A stretch of 5,702 nt of DNA from Alphaproteobacteria bacterium (GTDB lineage: Bacteria > Pseudomonadota > Alphaproteobacteria > Rhizobiales > Rhizobiaceae), in contig JAFKFE010000424.1 of assembly GCA_017308345.1 (NCBI GenBank), positions 1 through 5,702 on the forward strand, in the 5' to 3' direction. The position numbers and the translations under genes were made by a program. Of this stretch, positions 1 to 5,702 are shown piece after piece. Below the pieces are notes generated by a model. It had not been told where the DNA came from. It ran no database searches and worked only from the letters and a program-made list of their open reading frames with translations. The number at the start of each line of letters is the position of its first letter. Position 1 is the stretch's first letter.

Positions 1-606
<606 letters not shown>

Positions 607-615
607 TCACTTTCG

Positions 616-2040
616 TTACACGGCCTCTGGTTCATCTGCCAGTGCCGTGTCACGCGCCCGTTCCAGCGCCATCGCCACAATTTCGGTCGCCCTGTCATGG
701 CTGGCGGCCTCGGCATAGAAACGAAATTCGGGAGCGTTGCCGGAAGGCCGCAGATGGATGATCTCGCCGCTGGCCATACGCGCCCTGAGACCGTCGGTCT
801 CATCGACATCCGCGACGCTGCCGAACGGGGCAAGGAATTGCCGCAGCGCATCGCGGTCGGCGAGCCTGCGCATCAGGCCGCGCGATGCCTCGACCGGGAA
901 ATTCTCGAGCCGCTCGCTGGCGCAGACAGGAAGATTCCAGCTTTCACGCAGGCTGGACAATGATTTTCCGGTCGACGCCACCGTGCCCAGCACCGCAAGG
1001 ATCGGCAGGAATGAATCCCGTGTCGGCAGCGCGGACAATGTTTTGCCGTTCAAAAAACAGTCCGACCCGAGCAGAACCCCGCCATTGGCTTCGAAGCCGA
1101 TGACGATGCCGCCGGCCTGTTGCGCGGCCTCCATGCCCGCTATGACGAAGGGCGAGCCGACCTTTGTTCTTACCACCTTGAAGCCGAAAGCGCCTGAAAT
1201 GCCCGAATTGGATGTCACGGGCGTCACCACGATGTCGGCCTTGAGGAAGAGCGCCGTGGCGAGCCCGATCAGGTCGCCGCGGAACAGCTCGCCGTTTTCG
1301 TCGATCACGAGAGGGCGGTCAGCATCGGCATCGGCGGAGAGCACGGCGTCGAGTTCGAATTCGCGCACCCAGCCCTTCATCTTCGCGATCGTGTCCTGGC
1401 CGACGGCCTCGGTGTCGACGGGCACGAAAATTTCCGATTTCCCGACGGGGGTCACATCCGAGCCAAAGGATCGCAGGACCTCGACCAGCAGCTCCGCCGC
1501 GACGGTGCTGTGCTGGTAGACGCCGAGCCTCATGCCGGAAAGGGCGCCAGGGGCGAGAATGCCGCCAACCCGGTCCCGAAACGCCGCGAGCGCCTGTTCG
1601 TGGCCGGTCTGCCAGTCGGCAGGAGCCGGCGGCCAGGGATATCGGTCCGACAGTTCAGCGACACATGAGGTGATCGCGGCCTCGTCCGCCTTGTCGATCT
1701 CGCCATGCGGCCCATAGAACTTGATGCCGTTGCGGTCGGCGGGAATATGCGATCCGGTCACCATGAGCGCCGCGGCGCCATGCCTGCGTGCGTAGAAGGC
1801 AAGCGCCGGGGTAGGGATAGGGCCGCAATCGACCGGCTGGAAGCCGGATGCGGCCAGCGCCGCCATGCAGTCCCGCGCAATTGCCGGGCTGCTGTCGCGC
1901 AGATCGCGCCCCACGAAGACCGCGCCTTGCGGAAATCCGGTCGCCCGCAAGCGCCGGGCAAAGCCCTCGGTGTAAAGCCCGCTTGGCCTTCCAACCAATT
2001 CGGAAGCCAAACCCCGGACGCCGCTTGATCCGAATTTCAT
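616..2040 (-). CDS. manB: Phosphomannomutase (alpha-D-phosphohexomutase family)
   Basis: This 474-residue protein, the usual length for the family, interconverts hexose-6-phosphate and hexose-1-phosphate in the cytoplasm; with mannose it supplies mannose-1-phosphate for GDP-mannose. The four family signatures appear in order. They are the phosphoserine loop TGSHIP with active Ser97, the Mg-binding loop DADADR at 237-242, the sugar-specificity loop GFEANGG at 315-321, and the C-terminal phosphate-binding loop RPSGNAPE at 431-438. The Mg loop has Ala where most members have Gly (DGDGDR), but all three metal-binding Asp are kept. The N-terminus MKFGSSGVRGL is typical and supports the ATG at 2040; an AGCAGG at 2049-2044 is a modest ribosome site. 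It lies between the VOC gene (94-base gap) and gmd (99-base gap), all on one strand. The ManB-Gmd pair points to deoxyhexose nucleotide synthesis. In rhizobia the same order occurs as noeK-noeL for Nod-factor fucosylation, so noeK is an alternative name. Phosphoglucomutase activity cannot be excluded. Confidence 0.93.
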   Translation of the reverse strand: MKFGSSGVRGLASELVGRPSGLYTEGFARRLRATGFPQGAVFVGRDLRDSSPAIARDCMAALAASGFQPVDCGPIPTPALAFYARRHGAAALMVTGSHIPADRNGIKFYGPHGEIDKADEAAITSCVAELSDRYPWPPAPADWQTGHEQALAAFRDRVGGILAPGALSGMRLGVYQHSTVAAELLVEVLRSFGSDVTPVGKSEIFVPVDTEAVGQDTIAKMKGWVREFELDAVLSADADADRPLVIDENGELFRGDLIGLATALFLKADIVVTPVTSNSGISGAFGFKVVRTKVGSPFVIAGMEAAQQAGGIVIGFEANGGVLLGSDCFLNGKTLSALPTRDSFLPILAVLGTVASTGKSLSSLRESWNLPVCASERLENFPVEASRGLMRRLADRDALRQFLAPFGSVADVDETDGLRARMASGEIIHLRPSGNAPEFRFYAEAASHDRATEIVAMALERARDTALADEPEAV

Positions 2041-2048
2041 CAGCCTGC

Positions 2049-2112
2049 TTTTGCTGTTGCAAGATCGCCGCAGTTTGTTGGAGTGAGCCGAGCCCGGCTG
2101 TCAACAGCAAAA
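2049..2112. repeat. 11-bp perfect inverted repeat upstream of the phosphomannomutase gene
   Basis: TTTTGCTGTTG at 2049-2059 is the exact reverse complement of CAACAGCAAAA at 2102-2112, with 42 bases between. The right arm overlaps a perfect -35-like TTGACA on the - strand (2104-2099), although no good -10 follows at 16-18 bases. The left arm abuts the AGCAGG ribosome site of the phosphomannomutase gene. Between the arms a small 5-bp dyad (AGCCG 2086-2090 / CGGCT 2095-2099) is also present. The repeat could be a paired operator. In a transcript reading through from the VOC gene it could instead form a long-range stem next to the ribosome site. No T-tailed terminator is seen in this gap, so co-transcription is possible. 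Confidence 0.5.
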
Positions 2113-2134
2113 AACCCCGAAATCTTTGTCTTTT

Positions 2135-2479
2135 CTAATATCCCCAAACCGCCAGTTCGTTGCCGGCCGGATCGGTGAAATGAAACCGCCTGCCGCCCGG
2201 GAAGGAGAAGATCGGTTTGACGATGGTCCCGCCGGCGCTCTCGACCGCGCCCAGCGTTTTCTCGAGGTTTTCGGAGTAGAGAACCGGCAGCGGCCTGGCC
2301 GGCGCCTCGTCGGCATCAGCCTGGAAGCCGCCGTCGAGTCCCTCGGCAAAAGCGGAATAGGTCGGGCCGTAGTCGGTGAACGACCATGAAAAGGCGGCGC
2401 TGTAGAAGGATTTGACGCTGTCCAGCTTGCCGCTCGTCGCCGGCAGTTCCAGAAAATCGAGTTTCCCGTTGAGTTTCAT
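2135..2479 (-). CDS. Small VOC-superfamily (glyoxalase/bleomycin-resistance fold) protein
   Basis: This 114-residue protein has the size and pattern of a single vicinal-oxygen-chelate subunit, which usually pairs as a dimer of beta-alpha-beta-beta-beta modules. The first strand is KLDFLELPATS (about residues 6-16), followed by a helix with VKSFYSAAFSWSF. A second module contains PVLYSENLEKTLGAVESAGG and ends in the family hallmark FHFTDPAGNELAVWG (about 99-113). Glu11, His100 and Glu108 sit where metal ligands are often found, but assigning them from sequence alone is inference. VOC members include glyoxalase I-like enzymes, dioxygenases and drug-binding proteins; no substrate can be named. 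The ATG at 2479 is preceded by GGAG (2490-2487) at 7 bases, a good ribosome site. It is divergent from ppdK and is first in line before the phosphomannomutase gene. Confidence 0.88.
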   Translation of the reverse strand: MKLNGKLDFLELPATSGKLDSVKSFYSAAFSWSFTDYGPTYSAFAEGLDGGFQADADEAPARPLPVLYSENLEKTLGAVESAGGTIVKPIFSFPGGRRFHFTDPAGNELAVWGY

Positions 2480-2508
2480 GACACTACTCCAATTTGTTCT
2501 CTTTATGT

Positions 2509-2536
2509 TCTATATTGCGCCTTACCCTCCGGCAAG
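2509..2536 (-). promoter_or_regulatory. Candidate promoter for the VOC gene
   Basis: On the - strand CTTGCC (2536-2531) and TATAGA (2514-2509) are separated by 16 bases, resembling the alphaproteobacterial housekeeping sigma pattern. Transcription would start near 2502, leaving a leader of only about 20 bases that holds the GGAG ribosome site. The region is clearly AT-richer than its surroundings. Assignment is by eye only. Confidence 0.38.
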
Positions 2537-2594
2537 TCTTTTTTGCCGCAGCTTTCCTTAATCGATTGTAGTTGCGGCGAGCAGTGGCGGGCGC

Positions 2595-2623
2595 CTTGCC
2601 TTTCGCAGTGCAGCATCCTATCG
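2595..2623 (+). promoter_or_regulatory. ppdK: Candidate promoter for ppdK
   Basis: CTTGCC (2595-2600) and CTATCG (2618-2623) are separated by 17 bases. This is a close fit to the CTTGAC-N17-CTATAT consensus known for alphaproteobacterial vegetative promoters. A start near 2630 would give a leader of about 70 bases containing the palindrome at 2650-2665 and the ribosome site. The divergent VOC promoter candidate lies about 60 bases to the left, so the two genes would have separate promoters in one 223-base gap. Confidence 0.42.
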
Positions 2624-2649
2624 CTCCAATGGGGAAGGCGGGGAACCGA

Positions 2650-2665
2650 GCCATGGGGCCATGGC
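2650..2665. repeat. Palindrome in the ppdK leader
   Basis: GCCATGG (2650-2656) and CCATGGC (2659-2665) are perfect 7-base inverted arms around a 2-base centre. The site lies downstream of the candidate ppdK promoter and 37 bases before the start codon, a position suited to a repressor operator. As RNA it could form only a short 5-bp stem with a 6-base loop. No known regulator site is recognised. Confidence 0.35.
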
Positions 2666-2691
2666 CCGGATATTTCCATCTTCCGCGAACT

Positions 2692-2697
2692 GGAGGG
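2692..2697 (+). promoter_or_regulatory. ppdK: Ribosome binding site that sets the ppdK start
   Basis: GGAGGG lies 5 bases before the ATG at 2703. An in-frame ATG also exists at 2661, but it sits inside the palindrome, has no comparable site, and would add 14 residues unlike the family N-terminus. The 2703 start gives MTKWVYTFGDG, the usual beginning of bacterial PpdK. Confidence 0.75.
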
Positions 2698-2702
2698 CAA
2701 GC

Positions 2703-5387
2703 ATGACCAAGTGGGTTTACACCTTCGGCGACGGTGCCGCCGAAGGCCGTGCCGGCGACCGCAATCTTCTCGGCGGCAAGGGTGCCAATCTGGCCGAGAT
2801 GTGCAGCCTGGGGCTGCCGGTGCCGCCTGGCTTCACCATCACCACTGAGGTCTGCAACGCTTATTACGCCAACGGGCGCAGCTATCCTGGCTCGCTCGAG
2901 GCGGATGTGGTCTCCGCTCTCGACCATATCGGCCGGATCACCGGCCGCCGCTTCGGCGACCCGTCGAAGCTGCTTCTGGTTTCCGTGCGCTCCGGCGCAC
3001 GCGCCTCCATGCCCGGCATGATGGATACGGTGCTCAATCTCGGCCTTAACGACGAGACGGTCCAGGCTCTGGCCGCCGATTCCGGCGATGCGCGTTTTGC
3101 CTATGACAGCTACCGCCGCTTCATCCAGATGTATTCCGACGTCGTCATGGGCCTCGATCATGAGGTGTTCGAGGAAATCCTCGAGGACCAGAAGGCGAGC
3201 CTTGGTCACGAGCTCGACACCGAGCTGACGGCCACGGAATGGCAAGGCGTGATCGCTCTCTACAAGGCCAAGGTCGAGGAGGAGCTCGGCAAGCCGTTCC
3301 CGCAGGATCCGCGGGAGCAGCTCTGGGGCGCGATCGGCGCCGTGTTCTCGAGCTGGATGAACAACCGCGCCATCACCTATCGGCGCCTGCACGACATTCC
3401 TGAAAGCTGGGGCACGGCGGTCAACGTCCAGGCCATGGTGTTCGGTAACATGGGCGACACATCCGCGACCGGCGTCGCCTTCACCCGCAATCCCTCGACC
3501 GGCGACAGGCAGCTCTACGGCGAGTTCCTGGTCAATGCCCAGGGCGAGGACGTGGTGGCCGGCATCCGCACGCCGCAGAACATCACCGAGGCGGCGCGCA
3601 TCGCCGCCGGCTCCGACAAGCCGTCGCTGCAGAAGCTGATGCCCGACGCCTTCCAGGCTTTCGTCGACATCTCCGATCGCTTGGAAAAGCACTACCGCGA
3701 CATGCAGGACCTCGAATTCACCATCGAGCGCGGCAAACTGTGGATGCTGCAGACCCGCTCCGGCAAACGCACCGCCAAGGCGGCGCTGAAGATCGCCGTC
3801 GAGATGGCGAGGGACGGCCTGATCACCAAGGAAGAGGCGGTCGCCCGCATCGATCCGGCCTCGCTCGACCAGCTCCTGCACCCGACCATAGATCCAAAGG
3901 CGGCGCGTGATGTCATCGGCATGGGCCTGCCTGCCTCGCCGGGCGCCGCCACCGGCGAGATCGTCTTTTCGTCGGCCGATGCCGAGGATGCCAGGGCGCT
4001 GGGGCGCAAGGCGATCCTGGTGCGCATCGAGACCAGCCCGGAAGACATCCACGGCATGCATGCCGCCGAGGGCATCCTCACCACGCGCGGCGGCATGACC
4101 AGCCATGCCGCGGTCGTGGCGCGCGGCATGGGCAAGCCCTGCGTCTCGGGCGCCGGCTCGCTGCGGGTCGACTACAAGGCCGGCACGCTGGTCTCGATGG
4201 GGCAGACCTTCCGCAAGGGCGACGTCATCACCATCGATGGCGGCAACGGCCAGGTGCTGAAGGGCGCGGTCGCCATGCTGCAGCCGGAACTGTCGGGCGA
4301 CTTCGCGGCCATCATGGAATGGGCCGACGCCGCGCGCCGCATGAAGGTGCGCACCAATGCCGAGACGCCGCTCGACGCGCGCATGGCGCGCTCTTTCGGC
4401 GCCGAGGGCATCGGGCTTTGCCGCACCGAGCACATGTTCTTCGACGGCGACCGCATCGTCGCCATGCGCGAGATGATCCTGGCCGACACCGAGAAGGACC
4501 GGCGCGCGGCGCTCGACAAGCTCCTGCCGATGCAGCGCTCGGATTTCCTCGAGCTGTTCGAGATCATGGCCGGCCTGCCGGTGACGATCCGCCTGCTCGA
4601 CCCGCCGCTGCATGAATTCCTGCCCAAGACCGAGGCTGAGCTCGCCGAGGTGGCGAGCGCGATGAACGTCTCGGCCGACAAGCTACGGCAGCGCACAGAG
4701 GCCCTGCACGAATTCAACCCGATGCTTGGCCATCGCGGCTGCCGGCTCGCCGTTTCCTATCCGGAGATCGCCGAGATGCAGGCGCGCGCCATTTTCGAGG
4801 CGGCGGTCGAGGCAGGCCGCAAGGCCGGCGCGCTGGTGGTGCCGGAAATCATGGTGCCGCTGGTCGGCATCGTGAAGGAGCTGGAATACGTCAAGGCGCG
4901 CATCGACGCGGTGGCGCAAAGCGTCATGCGGGAGACCGGCACGAAGATCGACTATCTGACCGGCACGATGATCGAGCTGCCGCGCGCGGCGATCCGCGCC
5001 CACGTCATCGCCGAAGTGGCCGAATTCTTCTCCTTCGGCACCAACGACCTCACCCAGACGACTTTTGGTATCTCTCGCGATGATGCCGCGTCCTTCCTCG
5101 AAACCTACCGGCAGAAGGGCATCATCGAGCAGGATCCGTTCGTGTCGCTGGACGTCGATGGCGTCGGCGAACTGGTGCGGATCGCGGCCGAGAAAGGCAA
5201 GGCGGCTCGGCCGGGCATCAAGCTCGGCATCTGCGGCGAGCATGGCGGCGATCCGGCCTCGATCCGCTTCTGCGAGGAGGTCGGGCTCGACTATGTGTCG
5301 TGCTCGCCCTACCGCGTGCCGATCGCCAGGCTGGCGGCCGCGCAGGCGGCCGTGGCGGCGGCGAGGGGTGCCGTCAAACGCGCCTGA
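2703..5387 (+). CDS. ppdK: Pyruvate, phosphate dikinase
   Basis: PpdK catalyses the reversible reaction of ATP, phosphate and pyruvate to AMP, pyrophosphate and PEP in the cytoplasm, linking glycolysis and gluconeogenesis. The protein has 894 residues, a full length for the family. The N-terminal ATP-grasp domain starts with GGKGANLAEM and has SVRSGARASMPGMMDT at about 94-109. The central phosphohistidine domain contains GGMTSHAAVVARGMGKPC, with catalytic His468 in TSH. The C-terminal PEP/pyruvate barrel contains EGIGLCRTEHMFF (Arg574), LDPPLHEFLP, MLGHRGCRL, GTNDLTQTTFG (Asn781) and GICGEHGGDP with catalytic Cys844. His468, Arg574, Asn781 and Cys844 all sit 13 residues beyond their counterparts in the Clostridium symbiosum enzyme as I recall its numbering (455, 561, 768, 831), so the alignment is collinear with no internal loss. 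Start choice follows the GGAGGG site. It is transcribed alone, divergent from the VOC gene; no regulator binding domain is seen. Known rhizobial PpdK supports gluconeogenic growth; here that is inference. Confidence 0.98.
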   Translation: MTKWVYTFGDGAAEGRAGDRNLLGGKGANLAEMCSLGLPVPPGFTITTEVCNAYYANGRSYPGSLEADVVSALDHIGRITGRRFGDPSKLLLVSVRSGARASMPGMMDTVLNLGLNDETVQALAADSGDARFAYDSYRRFIQMYSDVVMGLDHEVFEEILEDQKASLGHELDTELTATEWQGVIALYKAKVEEELGKPFPQDPREQLWGAIGAVFSSWMNNRAITYRRLHDIPESWGTAVNVQAMVFGNMGDTSATGVAFTRNPSTGDRQLYGEFLVNAQGEDVVAGIRTPQNITEAARIAAGSDKPSLQKLMPDAFQAFVDISDRLEKHYRDMQDLEFTIERGKLWMLQTRSGKRTAKAALKIAVEMARDGLITKEEAVARIDPASLDQLLHPTIDPKAARDVIGMGLPASPGAATGEIVFSSADAEDARALGRKAILVRIETSPEDIHGMHAAEGILTTRGGMTSHAAVVARGMGKPCVSGAGSLRVDYKAGTLVSMGQTFRKGDVITIDGGNGQVLKGAVAMLQPELSGDFAAIMEWADAARRMKVRTNAETPLDARMARSFGAEGIGLCRTEHMFFDGDRIVAMREMILADTEKDRRAALDKLLPMQRSDFLELFEIMAGLPVTIRLLDPPLHEFLPKTEAELAEVASAMNVSADKLRQRTEALHEFNPMLGHRGCRLAVSYPEIAEMQARAIFEAAVEAGRKAGALVVPEIMVPLVGIVKELEYVKARIDAVAQSVMRETGTKIDYLTGTMIELPRAAIRAHVIAEVAEFFSFGTNDLTQTTFGISRDDAASFLETYRQKGIIEQDPFVSLDVDGVGELVRIAAEKGKAARPGIKLGICGEHGGDPASIRFCEEVGLDYVSCSPYRVPIARLAAAQAAVAAARGAVKRA

Positions 5388-5436
5388 CCGCCGTCTGGAG
5401 AGCGGCACCAGGATACCTTACCATTTTGTATGGAAT

Positions 5437-5458
5437 GTCACGCGAACGTGCGCGTGAC
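5437..5458. repeat. Perfect 8-bp dyad after ppdK
   Basis: The 137-base gap 5388-5524 holds no clear gene. GTCACGCG (5437-5444) and CGCGTGAC (5451-5458) form a perfect 8-bp stem around the loop AACGTG. An alternative smaller hairpin, CACG-CGAA-CGTG (5439-5450), overlaps it, so two folds exclude each other. No T run follows on either strand, so this is not a canonical intrinsic terminator. It may still stabilise the ppdK 3' end, help Rho-independent pausing, or serve as an operator for the following gene. Confidence 0.5.
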
Positions 5459-5524
5459 GGCCCTGAATCTCGACATCGTTTCAAGGAAGTTTCCGACATC
5501 GAATCTTCAGGTGTCCGAAACCCC

Positions 5525-5702
5525 ATGTTGCAGATTGCCCCCACCGCCTTCCGGTCGATCCTGATCCTGCAGACCAAGTTCATGGGCGACATCGTGCTTG
5601 CCTCGGCGTTGGCGAATAACCTGCAGCTTCAATATCCCGGCGCCAGGATCTTGTTTATCTGCGAGGCGCATTTCGCCGGTTTCCTGACGGCTCACGGCAT
5701 AG
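5525..5702 (+). CDS. Glycosyltransferase family 9 (heptosyltransferase-like), N-terminal part
   Basis: The first 59 codons are visible before the window ends. They encode FRSILILQTKFMGDIVLASALANNL and then YPGARILFIC, the N-terminal Rossmann pattern of GT9 enzymes: a beta strand, the conserved Gly-Asp (residues 21-22), a helix, then PxAxIxFL. GT9 members use ADP-heptose or related donors to build the lipopolysaccharide core at the inner face of the inner membrane. In WaaC-type enzymes the Asp of this motif is catalytically important. Substrate and position in the core cannot be told from this fragment. The ATG at 5525 has only a weak ribosome site (AGG about 13 bases upstream). An in-frame ATG at 5435 would add 30 charged residues and begin at the edge of the dyad, which I consider less likely. 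It follows ppdK on the same strand after 137 bases. Confidence 0.85.
   Translation, partial: MLQIAPTAFRSILILQTKFMGDIVLASALANNLQLQYPGARILFICEAHFAGFLTAHGI

Noticed and set aside
737..1519. A 260-residue Ser/Ala-rich open frame on the + strand
   Set aside because: It is antisense to the phosphomannomutase, whose four signatures are intact on the other strand.
2105..2134. Possible intrinsic terminator after the VOC gene (T run on the - strand at 2115-2109)
   Set aside because: No stable stem precedes the T run; the bases before it do not pair with each other.
2484..4613. A 709-residue open frame on the - strand opposite ppdK
   Set aside because: It is antisense to a protein with every PpdK motif in place, its composition is dominated by Arg, His, Asp, Ala and Gly, and it shows no recognisable domain. 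Long antisense frames are expected in GC-rich DNA with strong third-position bias.
4683..5408. A 241-residue open frame on the - strand over the end of ppdK
   Set aside because: Same antisense shadow effect; it covers the PpdK segments carrying Asn781 and Cys844 and shows no family motif.
5435..5524. Upstream start for the GT9 gene adding 30 residues
   Set aside because: The extension is highly charged, unlike GT9 N-termini, lacks a good ribosome site, and overlaps the dyad at 5437-5458. The start at 5525 places the conserved Gly-Asp at the usual distance. Not fully excluded.

Overview
The window looks like chromosomal DNA of a GC-rich alphaproteobacterium, most likely a rhizobial relative (Mesorhizobium/Rhizobium-like). 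This rests on strong G/C use at third codon positions, promoter-like sequences of the CTTGNC-N16/17-CTATNN kind, and the close match of the encoded proteins to rhizobial-type families as I know them. No similarity search was run, so the genus is inference.

Layout, left to right. (1) Positions 1-516 hold two pieces of a GDP-mannose 4,6-dehydratase gene (gmd) in opposite orientation. An internal piece reads on the + strand (3-140). The N-terminal piece reads on the - strand from 516 to 130. They meet at an 11-base stretch (130-140) that fits both. No intact gmd is visible. (2) A complete phosphomannomutase/phosphoglucomutase-family gene (616-2040, -) lies 99 bases upstream of the gmd start, same strand. 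(3) A small VOC/glyoxalase-fold gene (2135-2479, -) precedes it. (4) A 223-base divergent control region (2480-2702) carries candidate promoters in both directions and a palindrome. (5) A complete pyruvate, phosphate dikinase gene, ppdK (2703-5387, +), fills the right half. (6) A 137-base gap with a perfect 8-bp dyad leads into the start of a glycosyltransferase family 9 (heptosyltransferase-like) gene (5525 to window end, +).

How the genes fit together. Phosphomannomutase makes mannose-1-phosphate, the precursor of GDP-mannose, and Gmd converts GDP-mannose to GDP-4-keto-6-deoxymannose on the way to GDP-fucose, GDP-rhamnose and related sugars. The pair therefore points to surface polysaccharide or, in rhizobia, Nod-factor fucosylation. 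The GT9 gene is consistent with a nearby lipopolysaccharide locus. PpdK (interconversion of pyruvate and PEP) is central carbon metabolism and has its own promoter candidate. The VOC protein has no assignable substrate.

The main anomaly is the inverted junction inside gmd. Its geometry is what an internal inversion of about codons 128-250 would give, but it is also the classic signature of a microhomology-mediated fold-back chimera from amplification, library preparation or assembly. I see no sign of a new multi-gene system; the rest of the window is ordinary core and polysaccharide metabolism with a few interesting regulatory dyads.
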